A stretch of 64,000 nt of DNA from assembly GCA_049889495.1 (NCBI GenBank), contig JBMHDH010000026.1, positions 1-64,000 on the forward strand. Reading direction: 5' to 3'. The DNA is from UBA685 sp049889495. Lineage in GTDB: Bacteria > Pseudomonadota > Alphaproteobacteria > Puniceispirillales > Puniceispirillaceae. The position numbers and the translations under genes were made by a program. Positions within the stretch are counted from its first letter, which is position 1. Each line of letters opens with the position of its first letter. Below, piece after piece: positions 51,893-60,189 of the stretch. The notes under the pieces are model-generated. The model saw nothing but the letters and a program-made list of their open reading frames with translations. It searched no databases and had not been told where the DNA came from.

Positions 51893-53277
51893 GTGATTTT
51901 TTTTTACATGACTTTCACCCTTCGATTTTGCGCGCCTATGATATCAGAGGGATTATCGACGAAACCTTAACAACAGATGATGCCTTTGCTATTGGTGCTG
52001 GTTTTGCCCATATTTTGGGTGGCAAAGGCAAAAAAATTGCCGTTGGATATGATGGCAGATTATCCTCACCAGAGCTAGCTGAGGCTTTGATAAATGGCCT
52101 AATCGCATCAGGGGCAGAGGTCTTACAAACAGGGTTAGGGCCAACCCCGCAGCTTTATTACGCTGATATTTTACATGATTGTGATGGGGCCATTCAAATC
52201 ACAGGCTCTCATAACCCGCCAAATTATAATGGCTTTAAGATGGTGCGCGGCCATGCCTCTTTTTTTGCAGATGACATCACATCGCTAGGCGCGCTGATGG
52301 CAAAGGGCATCACCTTAACACATGATGGCAACCAACAAAAAGTGCCAGTGGCAGATGCCTATATCAGCCGCCTTCTTGACGATGTGGATTGTACTGATGA
52401 TATTTTTGTGTGGGATACGGGCAATGGGGCAGCAGGCCCATCTGTGCGCGCGTTAATCAGCCAAATGACAGGCACCCATCATTTGTTATTTGAAGAGGTC
52501 GATGGCACATTTCCCAACCATCACCCTGATCCTGTTGATCCGCATACATTGGGGTTTTTGCGTGATGCCTGCAAGACGCATGATGCGCTGGCAGGGCTCG
52601 GCTTTGATGGCGATGGTGACAGGCTTGGCATGATTGATGGCAAAGGCCGCCAAGTGCCAGGCGATATTTTAACCGCCTTTCTGGCACAAGATTTTTTGAA
52701 GTCAAACCCTGGTGAGACCATTTTATTTGATGTGAAATCAAGCATCAGCGCCATGAAATTGGTTGAACAAGCAGGTGGCAAAGCTGAGCTGTGGAAAACA
52801 GGTCACAGCCATATGAAAGCAAAGATGAAAGAGACAGGCTGTCAATTGGCTGGTGAAATGTCTGGTCATATTTTTATCGGTGATGGCTATTTTGGCTATG
52901 ATGATGCGCTTTATGTAGCAGTTCGCACATTACGCGCCATGAAACAAAATAACCAAACGATCACAGATTTTATGGACAGCCTGCCTGCCTGCCATACCAC
53001 GCCTGAATGCCGTGTGCCATGTGATGATGATGTTAAATTTTCAGTCATGGCAGGGCTTGCTGATTATGCGAAATCAGAATTTCAAAATTGCGAGGTCATC
53101 GTCATAGACGGCATCAGAGTGCAAGATGAAAATGGCTGGTGGCTGATCAGAGCATCCAATACCGAAGCCTGTCTTGTGGCACGTGCCGAAGGCATGAGCG
53201 AAGCTGCCTTGGCAAAAAAAATGACAGAATTGGAATCTTGTTTGGCAACTCAGGCTATTGATTGGAAATTCACGTAA
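51889..53277 (+). CDS. Phosphomannomutase/phosphoglucomutase
   Basis: This 462-aa alpha-D-phosphohexomutase of the AlgC/ManB type interconverts 1- and 6-phosphates of glucose or mannose. The phosphoserine is in ITGSHNPPNYNGFKMV (about residue 105), the Mg-binding loop is GFDGDGDRLGMI, sugar selectivity loop GEMSGH, and the phosphate-binding loop RASNTEACLVARAEG. ATG 51889 overlaps the galU stop; coupling to galU suggests glucose 1-phosphate supply. Dual activity is usual in this subgroup. Confidence 0.93.
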   Translation: MSDFFLHDFHPSILRAYDIRGIIDETLTTDDAFAIGAGFAHILGGKGKKIAVGYDGRLSSPELAEALINGLIASGAEVLQTGLGPTPQLYYADILHDCDGAIQITGSHNPPNYNGFKMVRGHASFFADDITSLGALMAKGITLTHDGNQQKVPVADAYISRLLDDVDCTDDIFVWDTGNGAAGPSVRALISQMTGTHHLLFEEVDGTFPNHHPDPVDPHTLGFLRDACKTHDALAGLGFDGDGDRLGMIDGKGRQVPGDILTAFLAQDFLKSNPGETILFDVKSSISAMKLVEQAGGKAELWKTGHSHMKAKMKETGCQLAGEMSGHIFIGDGYFGYDDALYVAVRTLRAMKQNNQTITDFMDSLPACHTTPECRVPCDDDVKFSVMAGLADYAKSEFQNCEVIVIDGIRVQDENGWWLIRASNTEACLVARAEGMSEAALAKKMTELESCLATQAIDWKFT

Positions 53278-53318
53278 CACCAATTATCAATAAAATGACA
53301 ATTCAAAAATGGAACCGC

Positions 53319-53335
53319 TTTCCACAATGTGGAAA
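53319..53335. promoter_or_regulatory. Perfect inverted repeat upstream of glcB (candidate operator)
   Basis: TTTCCACA and TGTGGAAA are perfect 8-bp arms separated by one A. The site lies about 84-100 nt before the malate synthase ATG and directly upstream of its probable promoter. The shape is that of a homodimeric regulator site; IclR- or GntR-family proteins often control glyoxylate genes, but no such regulator is encoded nearby. Confidence 0.6.
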
Positions 53336-53348
53336 TATGTGATTTTTT

Positions 53349-53381
53349 AGAATCGTCATTTGATTCTGTGGTAGATATAAA
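53349..53381 (+). promoter_or_regulatory. Probable glcB promoter with a paired-GANTC palindrome over the -35
   Basis: A -10 TATAAA (53376-53381) lies 17 nt after a weak -35 TCGTCA (53353-53358). The -35 is inside the inverted repeat AGAATC (53349-53354) N7 GATTCT (53362-53367), whose arms contain the CcrM recognition sites GAATC and GATTC. The predicted start is about 30 nt before the glcB ATG. Confidence 0.5.
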
Positions 53382-53418
53382 CACATATCCTGAAACACCT
53401 AAATTACGAGGCTTCATT

Positions 53419-55587
53419 ATGGGCTATCTTTCGCTTGGCAATCTTTCTGTATCTGCTGATCTTCATCGCTTTGTGAATGAAGAATTATTAGATGGTTTGG
53501 CCATCTCAGCTGATGATTTTTGGGCACGTTTTTCATCTGCAGCACATCAGTTGGCGCCAAAAAACAAAGACTTATTAGCCATCAGAGATGATTTGCAGGC
53601 CAAAATAGATGCTTGGTTGGTGGCGCATCGTGACGCTGGCATTGATGCAGATGCCTATCAGGCCTTTTTGAAAGAGATTGGTTATATTGTCGAAGAAGGT
53701 GATTCCTTTTCGATTGAGACAAGCAAAGTCGATCCTGAAATCGCCACCATTGCGGGCCCCCAACTGGTCGTTCCTGTGATGAATGCGCGTTACGCGCTGA
53801 ATGCCGCTAATGCGCGCTGGGGCTCTTTATATGATGCGCTCTATGGCACCGATGCCATTGGTGATGAAGATGGGGCAGAAAAACAAAAAGCCTATAACCC
53901 CGCGCGTGGCCAAAAAGTCATTGCGAAAGCACGTGACTTTTTAAATGACGCTGTGCCCTTAACCATTGGGTCTTGGCATGATGTCACAGGCTTTTCAGTG
54001 ATTGAAAATGTGCTTGTGGTTGCGCAAGGTGAGTTGAAGACTTACCTGAAAGACGCAGATCAATTTGCAGGCTATCGTGGCAGCCATGTTATGCCGACAT
54101 CTGTTTTGTTAAAGGGCAATAATCTGCATATCGAATTGGTGATTGATGCAGCAGGGGCGATTGGCAAGGATGATGTTGCCCATATTAATGATGTGATTTT
54201 GGAATCTGCCATCTCGACCATTATGGATTGTGAAGATTCTGTTGCCGCAGTTGATTCAGAAGATAAGGTGCTTGCCTATCGTAATTGGCTTGGTTTGATG
54301 AAAGGTGATCTGTGCGTTGAAATGACAAAAGGCAATCACAGCTTTACCAGATCATTGAATCCAGACCGCAGCTATACCGCCGCGGATGGTGGTGATCTGA
54401 CCCTATCAGGGCGGTCATTGATGTTGGTGCGAAATGTCGGGCATTTAATGACAAACCCAGCGATTTTGCTTTCTGATGGATCTGAAATTCCAGAAGGGAT
54501 TATGGATGCCTTCATGACCACATTGGCCGCGATGCATGATTTTGCCAGAGCCGAAAAAGGGGAAGCCAGCAATTCAAAAACAGGGTCGATCTATATCGTG
54601 AAACCAAAAATGCATGGCCCTGATGAGGTTGCATTTGCGACTGAAATTTTTGATGCTGTTGAAGGATTGCTTGGTCTGCCAGCCAACACCATGAAGATCG
54701 GCATTATGGATGAAGAGCGTCGCACAACAGTGAATCTGAAAGAATGTATCAGAGCTGCCAAAAACCGCGTCGTCTTTATCAATACAGGTTTCCTAGATCG
54801 CACAGGTGATGAAATTCACACCTCAATGGAAGCAGGCCCCATGATCCGCAAAGGGGATATGAAGCAAGCCGCTTGGATTTCAGCCTATGAAAATTGGAAT
54901 GTTGATATTGGCCTTGCTTGCGGTTTTTCTGGCAAGGCACAAATTGGCAAAGGCATGTGGGCTATGCCAGATTTGATGGCAGATATGCTTGACCAGAAAA
55001 TCGGTCATCCGATGGCAGGCGCAAATTGCGCATGGGTACCATCACCAACCGCCGCGACCTTGCATGCGATGCATTATCAAAAAGTGGATGTCTTGGCTCG
55101 TCAATCTGAATTGGCCAAAAGAGACAAGGCCAAGCTGTCAGATATCTTGACCATCCCTGTGACAAGCCGTCCAAATTGGTCAGATGCTGATATCACTCAT
55201 GAGCTTGAAAATAACGCACAAGGCATTCTTGGGTATGTGGTGCGTTGGGTTGATCAAGGTGTGGGCTGTTCCAAAGTGCCAGATATCAATGATGTTGGCT
55301 TGATGGAAGACAGGGCGACATTGCGTATTTCATCACAACATATGGCCAATTGGTTGCATCATGGCATTTGTTCACAAGATGATGTGATGGCAGTGATGAA
55401 GAAAATGGCCGCGATTGTGGATGATCAAAATAAATCAGATTCTGCCTATGTACCGATGGCTGATGATTTTGAAAATTCCGTTGCCTTTCAAGCGGCATGT
55501 GACCTAGTCTTTAAGGGGCGCGCACAACCATCTGGTTATACAGAACCTGTCCTGCATCGTCGCAGATTGGAATTTAAAGCCAATTAG
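53419..55587 (+). CDS. glcB: Malate synthase G
   Basis: This enzyme condenses glyoxylate and acetyl-CoA to malate. From ATG 53419 the protein has 722 aa, the expected length of the monomeric G form. Key segments are GSWHDVTGFSV, IMDCEDSVAAVDSEDKV, IKVMDEERRTTVN-like (IGIMDEERRTTVNL) and NCAWVPSPTAATLHAMHYQ. The frame extends upstream to 53329, but that part covers the promoter, and GAGG lies 7 nt before the chosen ATG. No isocitrate lyase gene is in the window, so the glyoxylate may come from glycolate or another source. Confidence 0.96.
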   Translation: MGYLSLGNLSVSADLHRFVNEELLDGLAISADDFWARFSSAAHQLAPKNKDLLAIRDDLQAKIDAWLVAHRDAGIDADAYQAFLKEIGYIVEEGDSFSIETSKVDPEIATIAGPQLVVPVMNARYALNAANARWGSLYDALYGTDAIGDEDGAEKQKAYNPARGQKVIAKARDFLNDAVPLTIGSWHDVTGFSVIENVLVVAQGELKTYLKDADQFAGYRGSHVMPTSVLLKGNNLHIELVIDAAGAIGKDDVAHINDVILESAISTIMDCEDSVAAVDSEDKVLAYRNWLGLMKGDLCVEMTKGNHSFTRSLNPDRSYTAADGGDLTLSGRSLMLVRNVGHLMTNPAILLSDGSEIPEGIMDAFMTTLAAMHDFARAEKGEASNSKTGSIYIVKPKMHGPDEVAFATEIFDAVEGLLGLPANTMKIGIMDEERRTTVNLKECIRAAKNRVVFINTGFLDRTGDEIHTSMEAGPMIRKGDMKQAAWISAYENWNVDIGLACGFSGKAQIGKGMWAMPDLMADMLDQKIGHPMAGANCAWVPSPTAATLHAMHYQKVDVLARQSELAKRDKAKLSDILTIPVTSRPNWSDADITHELENNAQGILGYVVRWVDQGVGCSKVPDINDVGLMEDRATLRISSQHMANWLHHGICSQDDVMAVMKKMAAIVDDQNKSDSAYVPMADDFENSVAFQAACDLVFKGRAQPSGYTEPVLHRRRLEFKAN

Positions 55588-55613
55588 ATGAGCACAATCA
55601 GATAAGGCTCATC
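55587..55613 (+). repeat. Hairpin at the glcB stop
   Basis: GATGAGC (55587-55593) and GCTCATC (55607-55613) form a perfect 7-bp stem with a 13-nt loop. Its first base is the last base of the glcB stop codon. No T-run follows, so this may stabilise the mRNA end or assist a rho-dependent end. Confidence 0.4.
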
Positions 55614-55657
55614 AGACAAAAAACTGTGTTGCGCACCAAAATAGTCAAACACCAAAA

Positions 55658-55694
55658 TGATCTGTTTGAACTGATATAATCATCAAACAGATCA
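55658..55694 (+). promoter_or_regulatory. Long inverted repeat around a TATAAT box upstream of apt
   Basis: The 12-bp arms TGATCTGTTTGA (55658-55669) and TCAAACAGATCA (55683-55694) are perfectly complementary. The 13-nt spacer contains TATAAT at 55675-55680, a consensus -10. No clear -35 is seen. The structure ends 17 nt before the apt ATG, so if transcribed it would place a strong hairpin close to the GGAGG ribosome-binding site at about 55699-55703. Confidence 0.6.
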
Positions 55695-55711
55695 CTGCTG
55701 GAGGCCATGGC

Positions 55712-56242
55712 ATGAGTTTTGATCTTGATGCGCATATTTCCAAAACGCCTGATTTTCCCAAAGAAGGTATTTTATTTTATGATTTCAGCCCCGCTCTTGA
55801 AGATGGGGCTGTTTTATCTCAGATGATCACAGCCCTTTGTCACATCGCAAAACCATTCGAACCTGATATCATCGCTGGCATTGATGCCAGAGGGTTTTTA
55901 TTTGCCACCCCCTTGGCCCTTACCATGGGATGTGGGGCGGTGATGGTCCGAAAAGCAGGCAAATTACCTGGTGATGTGATCGAACAATCTTATGAATTGG
56001 AATATGGTTCTGCCACCTTATCTTTGCAGGCCAGCCGCAACATCTCTGGCAAGCGGGTCTTGCTGGTCGATGATTTATTGGCAACAGGTGGCACGTTATC
56101 TGCGTCAGTTGATCTGATCAGAAAAGCAGGTGGCATCGTCGCTGGTACGGTCTGTTTGATTGAATTAACAGGCCTGAAAGGCAAAGAAAAACTAGGTGAA
56201 AAAGATTGCCCTGTTGCAAGCTTGCAGCAATATGAATTTTAA
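55712..56242 (+). CDS. apt: Adenine phosphoribosyltransferase
   Basis: Apt salvages adenine to AMP with PRPP. The 176-aa protein has the family N-terminus (DFPKEGILFYDFSPAL), the flexible loop region RKAGKLPGDVIEQSYELEYG, and the PRPP-binding motif VLLVDDLLATGGTLSA (about residues 118-133). GGAGG is 8 nt before the ATG. It lies between malate synthase and a UMF1-type transporter; the transporter starts 34 nt downstream and may be co-transcribed. Confidence 0.95.
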   Translation: MSFDLDAHISKTPDFPKEGILFYDFSPALEDGAVLSQMITALCHIAKPFEPDIIAGIDARGFLFATPLALTMGCGAVMVRKAGKLPGDVIEQSYELEYGSATLSLQASRNISGKRVLLVDDLLATGGTLSASVDLIRKAGGIVAGTVCLIELTGLKGKEKLGEKDCPVASLQQYEF

Positions 56243-56276
56243 GCATCACGACATGCAAATTTAACAGGGAGCAGAC

Positions 56277-57563
56277 ATGGCACAATCACCTGATAGACAC
56301 CCAACAAAAACAGATCAAGGGGCAATTATGCAAAGCAATAAAATGGCACGGTTTGGCTGGGCCTTATATGATTGGGCGTCTTCACCTGTGCCGACCTTGC
56401 ATGCCACCTTTGTCTTTGCGGTCTATTTTTCAACGACCATTGCGCCTGAAAATGGCACTTTTTTATGGTCACAAATGACAGGGATAACCGCTTTGGCCAT
56501 TGCCATTGCATCTGTATTTGCAGGCCGACTTGCCGATCGCCGTGGGCTGATCAAACAAAGCCTTAGCCTTAGCGTCCTCATTGGGGCTGTGGCTGTGATG
56601 GCGCTGTGGTATGCCACCCCTGATCCCTCTGCGACATCTTATGCATTGATCCTGTCTGCCTTATCGATCTTTTTTATGGAGATCAGCTTTGTATTTTACA
56701 ACGCATTGCTGGTTCATTTGGTGCCCAAAGAGCAAATGGGACGCCTATCAGGCATTGCATGGGGGGTTGGCTATGTGGGGGCGGTTGTCGCGTTAGGGTT
56801 GGCATTGGTGATATTCATCATGCCAGAGGTCGCGCCTTTCGGTCTTGATAAGAAGGCTGCGGAACATGTGCGTGCCACCATGATCTTTGCTGGCGCATGG
56901 GCTTTGATTTTCTATTTGCCTTTGTTTTTCTTTGTCAAATCACCGCCCGCAACACCACAAAAATCAAGCTATGTGGCAGATTTAAAACAATCATTATCTG
57001 ATGCGCGGAAAATTCCAAATATGGTGCGGTTTTTAATCGCCAGAATGGCCTTTAATGATGGGCTGGTGACCTTATTTGCGCTTGGCGGTATTTTTGCAGC
57101 CAAAGTCCATGGCTTTAGTCAGCAAGATATTTTGATTTTCGCAATTTCCTTAAATGTATCTGCTGGTTTAGGCGCCATTGCAGGTGGCTGGGCAGATGAT
57201 AAATTGGGCGCGCTGCGAACCATCCGCCTATCGTTATATGGGTTAATTTTCTTTGGCACGATTGCCATTTTAGCACCTGATAAATTCCTCTTTTGGGGCG
57301 CCACCTTGCTGTTGGGTGTTTTTGTGGGACCAAGCCAATCAGCCGCCAGATCTTATGTGGCCAAACAAGCACCAGAAGATAGCAAAGCCTCTTTATTTGG
57401 GCTGTTTATGATGTCAGGAAAAGCAACCAGCTTTATCGGGCCGCTGTTATATGGCTGGCTTGTTTATGCAACAGGTTTTGAACGCGCTGGTATGGCGATT
57501 GTGGTGATTTTAACCGTGTTGGGATTGGTGTTATTGCCAAAAGAAAACACAGCAAAATCATAA
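56277..57563 (+). CDS. MFS transporter, UMF1/Atg22 type
   Basis: This 428-aa membrane protein has about twelve transmembrane segments and the UMF1-family start FGWALYDWASSPVPTLHATF. The RLADRRGLIK loop after helix 3 is the MFS A-like motif. The substrate is unknown for bacterial members; distant eukaryotic Atg22 proteins export amino acids from the vacuole. GGGAG precedes ATG 56277; an ATG at 56328 is a possible alternative. Closeness to apt might hint at a purine-related substrate, but that is weak. Confidence 0.88.
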   Translation: MAQSPDRHPTKTDQGAIMQSNKMARFGWALYDWASSPVPTLHATFVFAVYFSTTIAPENGTFLWSQMTGITALAIAIASVFAGRLADRRGLIKQSLSLSVLIGAVAVMALWYATPDPSATSYALILSALSIFFMEISFVFYNALLVHLVPKEQMGRLSGIAWGVGYVGAVVALGLALVIFIMPEVAPFGLDKKAAEHVRATMIFAGAWALIFYLPLFFFVKSPPATPQKSSYVADLKQSLSDARKIPNMVRFLIARMAFNDGLVTLFALGGIFAAKVHGFSQQDILIFAISLNVSAGLGAIAGGWADDKLGALRTIRLSLYGLIFFGTIAILAPDKFLFWGATLLLGVFVGPSQSAARSYVAKQAPEDSKASLFGLFMMSGKATSFIGPLLYGWLVYATGFERAGMAIVVILTVLGLVLLPKENTAKS

Positions 57564-57588
57564 GTCATAAAGGGCTGTCTTTAGGACC

Positions 57589-58665
57589 TTAGGCTGAAAA
57601 ATTTTCCGCACGTAATTTGGCACGAAGCTCGTCAATAAGCATCATCTTGCCATCACGTTCCACATGCCAGAATGTCCAGCCATTACAAGAGGCCTGGTTT
57701 TGCAATTGCGCACCAAGCGTATGAATGGTGCCTTGTTCATTCTGTTTGGTTTTCAACGTGCCATCAGCACAAACTTGTGCAGAAAAGCGTCTTTTTTGGT
57801 CAAAGATTTTATCACCAACACCAATCCAGCCACGTTCCACAAGCGCGCCAAAAGGCACACGCGGTTCTGCTTTTTTGGTTTTGGTATCAAGAAGAGATGA
57901 TTCCTGTATAGGCTTTACCCCAGCGATGCGTGCTTTTGCCACTTTCACATAGGTTTCATCTTGTTCAATGCCGATAAAATGGCGGCCTAGTTTTTTCGCA
58001 ACAGCCCCTGTTGTGCCTGTACCAAAAAATGGATCAAGCACCACATCGCCGCGCTTTGTCGAAGATAAGATCACGCGCGCCAGCAAATTTTCAGGTTTTT
58101 GCGTTGGATGCGCTTTCTTGCCATCTGCGCCTTTAATGCGTTCTGCGCCTGTGCAAAGCGGCAAATGCCAATCAGAGCGCATCTGCAAACCTTCATTCAA
58201 AGCCTTCATTGCTTCATAATTAAAAGTATATTTTGAGGATTCAGATTTTGAAGCCCAAATCAGCGTTTCATGCGCGTTGGTAAAACGTCTGCCGCGGAAA
58301 TTTGGCATCGGATTGGTCTTGCGCCAAATAATATCATTTAACAACCAATAGCCTAGATCTTGCAGCTGTACCCCAAGGCGGAACACATTGTGATAAGAGC
58401 CAATAACCCATATTGCGCCATCTGGCTTTAAAATACGGCGGCATTCAGTTAACCAAGCTTTGCTTAACGCATCATAAGCCGCAAAGGAATCAAATTGATC
58501 CCACGCATCATCAACCGCATCAACCAATGACTGATCAGGGCGATGCAAGGCCCCTGATAATTGCAGATTATAAGGCGGATCAGCAAACACCAGATCAACA
58601 GATTCATCAGGCAGTTTTTTCAACTGCGCAATGCAATCACCATGATAGATAACATCTTGTTTCAT
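57589..58665 (-). CDS. ccrM: CcrM-type adenine-N6 DNA methyltransferase (GANTC)
   Basis: CcrM methylates the adenine in GANTC after replication and times cell-cycle gene expression in alphaproteobacteria. From ATG 58665 the protein has 358 aa. It is a beta-class enzyme: the catalytic DPPY (about 29-32) comes before the SAM-binding DPFFGTGTTGAVAKKLGRHF. The last 85 residues form the RAMA-type C-terminal domain needed for CcrM DNA recognition (GALVERGWIGVGDKI, ASCNGWTFWHVERDG). A TTG at 58689 with AAGGGG before it is an alternative start. There is no restriction gene nearby, as expected of a solitary methylase. Confidence 0.95.
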   Translation of the reverse strand: MKQDVIYHGDCIAQLKKLPDESVDLVFADPPYNLQLSGALHRPDQSLVDAVDDAWDQFDSFAAYDALSKAWLTECRRILKPDGAIWVIGSYHNVFRLGVQLQDLGYWLLNDIIWRKTNPMPNFRGRRFTNAHETLIWASKSESSKYTFNYEAMKALNEGLQMRSDWHLPLCTGAERIKGADGKKAHPTQKPENLLARVILSSTKRGDVVLDPFFGTGTTGAVAKKLGRHFIGIEQDETYVKVAKARIAGVKPIQESSLLDTKTKKAEPRVPFGALVERGWIGVGDKIFDQKRRFSAQVCADGTLKTKQNEQGTIHTLGAQLQNQASCNGWTFWHVERDGKMMLIDELRAKLRAENFSA

Positions 58666-58933
58666 GACTTCAATCTGTGCCTTTGCCAAACAGCCCCTTT
58701 TGCCACCTTATGCGGCATAACAAACTGCTTTTCTGTTTCATTAGTTACCAAAAAACATCAAGGAATTACTGTAAGTCAATGATTTATTTGCAATTTTTTT
58801 AACAACACAAGATATAGTGGTTTAGGGAAAAGACAAAGGGGCAAATCTTGTAGGATGCCTGATAAGCCATTTCAGAAAGCGAAAATTGAGAGGGGCTAGG
58901 ATCAGCTGTGTCGCGGGCCTATTAGAGCGCGCC
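58666..58933. other. Intergenic region rnhB-ccrM
   Basis: This 268-base AT-rich noncoding gap should contain the ccrM promoter. A hairpin (ATTAG/CTAAT with GC-rich interior) lies right after the rnhB stop, without a T-run. No GANTC site and no clear -35/-10 pair was seen, unlike the methylation-sensitive ccrM promoter known in Caulobacter. Confidence 0.35.
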
Positions 58934-59641
58934 CTAATCTGTATGATCTAGCAATTTGGCAATGGGCTTAAATGACCGTCTGTGATGCGGGGTAACACCA
59001 TTTAGGGCCAAAGCCTTTTGGTGCGCCGCCGTGCCATAGCCTTGATTGCTGTCCCAGCCATAATCGGGAAAAGCATTTGATAAAGCCATCATATGCTTGT
59101 CACGGCTTTGCTTTGCCATAATCGAAGCCGCCGCAATTGATAGAGATTTGGAATCCCCTTTGATGATCGCGGTCGCTGGCAAGGGGTTTGTCAAAGAAAG
59201 GGGCGGCAAAAGATTTCCATCAACCAGAATATGCGCGATAAGATGTTCTTTTTGGGGATCATGTCCTCTATTGGCAAATCCCAAAGGGTCAGCTGATATC
59301 AGAGTTTCACAAACCGATGAGACCGCCCGTTGCATCGCCAAAAAAGTGGCTTGCAAGATGCCAATCTCATCAATTTCATCAACCGTGGCAAAAGCGGTGT
59401 CAAAAAGATGTGGCGGCTCTGATAACGTAGCCTCAATCTCAGTGCGTTGTTTGGCAGATAATTTTTTTGAATCTGTTAATGCCTGTGGCAAGTGAGATAG
59501 ATGATCTGGATGAATCCAAAAAGCAGCCGCACAAACAGGCCCTGCCCATGGGCCACGCCCTGCTTCATCGACGCCTATGACATAGCCTTGCCCAAGATAG
59601 GCGCTTTCTGCCTCATAGGTTGGTTTATCCTGATTTGCCAG
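58934..59641 (-). CDS. rnhB: Ribonuclease HII, with apparent CTG start
   Basis: RNase HII removes RNA from RNA-DNA hybrids and single ribonucleotides. The catalytic N-terminal motif GVDEAGRGPWAGPV is encoded at about 59540-59580, and TDSKKLSAKQR, IKGDSKSLSIAAASIMAK and HHRRSFKPI follow. In this frame there is a stop at 59654-59656, and between it and the catalytic motif no ATG, GTG or TTG occurs; the first TTG (59491) lies after the motif and would remove it. The best candidate is CTG 59641, preceded by AAAGGGG and giving 235 aa of normal domain layout. It overlaps the moaB stop by 17 nt. Confidence 0.85.
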   Translation of the reverse strand: MANQDKPTYEAESAYLGQGYVIGVDEAGRGPWAGPVCAAAFWIHPDHLSHLPQALTDSKKLSAKQRTEIEATLSEPPHLFDTAFATVDEIDEIGILQATFLAMQRAVSSVCETLISADPLGFANRGHDPQKEHLIAHILVDGNLLPPLSLTNPLPATAIIKGDSKSLSIAAASIMAKQSRDKHMMALSNAFPDYGWDSNQGYGTAAHQKALALNGVTPHHRRSFKPIAKLLDHTD

Positions 59642-60185
59642 AGCCCCGCCCCTTTAACCCGCCTTCTGTCAGACGTGGCATGATTTCAACAAAATTACAG
59701 GGCTTATGGCGATAATCAAGCTGATGGACAAGCAAATCATCCCACGCATCACGGCACGCAGATGGTGAGCCAGGAAGCGCAAATAAATAGGTTCCCCCAG
59801 CCACCCCTGCCACGGCGCGGCTTTGCAAGGTCGAGGTGCCAATTTTTTGAAATGACAAAAAGCGGAACATTTCACCAAAGCCTTCAATCTCTTTTTCAAA
59901 GACCTGGCGAAAGGCTTCTGGTGTCACATCACGCCCTGTCAGACCAGTGCCACCTGTGGCAATCACAACATCAATCGCAGGATTTTCGATAAAATTTTGC
60001 AACGCAGTTGTGATCTCTGAAACCTCATCTTTCACGATGATGCGGTCTGTTAACTGGTGACCCGCACCCTCTAGCCTACTAACCAGCAGATCTCCTGATT
60101 TATCATCTGCAAATGAGCGGCTATCAGAGATAGTCATAACCGCGATTGAGACAGGGACAAAAGCGCGTGTTTCATCAAGTGCCAT
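59625..60185 (-). CDS. moaB: Molybdenum cofactor biosynthesis protein MoaB
   Basis: This 186-aa MoaB/Mog-family protein is involved in molybdopterin adenylylation. It has SIAVMTISDSRSFADDKSGD, the conserved IATGGTGLTGRDVTPEA, and FALPGSPSACRDAWD near the C-terminus. It lies 4 nt after the lytic transglycosylase gene and overlaps rnhB. No other molybdenum cofactor gene is in the window; the moaB-rnhB-ccrM neighbourhood is typical of alphaproteobacteria. Confidence 0.93.
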   Translation of the reverse strand: MALDETRAFVPVSIAVMTISDSRSFADDKSGDLLVSRLEGAGHQLTDRIIVKDEVSEITTALQNFIENPAIDVVIATGGTGLTGRDVTPEAFRQVFEKEIEGFGEMFRFLSFQKIGTSTLQSRAVAGVAGGTYLFALPGSPSACRDAWDDLLVHQLDYRHKPCNFVEIMPRLTEGGLKGRGSGKSG

Positions 60186-60189
60186 ATGA

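Noticed and set aside
53329..53418. Malate synthase start at 53329
   Set aside because: The extra 30 residues would be encoded by the promoter and inverted repeats, and the family begins at MGYLSLGNL with a ribosome-binding site before ATG 53419.
55587..55613. Rho-independent terminator after glcB
   Set aside because: The stem is perfect but no T-run follows on the coding strand, so it is listed only as a hairpin.
57589..58665. Restriction-modification system around the methyltransferase
   Set aside because: The neighbours are rnhB and a transporter, no endonuclease is present, and the C-terminal domain and beta-class layout match solitary CcrM.
58934..59491. rnhB as a 185-aa gene from TTG 59491
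   Set aside because: It would lack the catalytic GVDEAGRGP motif, which is intact in the same frame just upstream.
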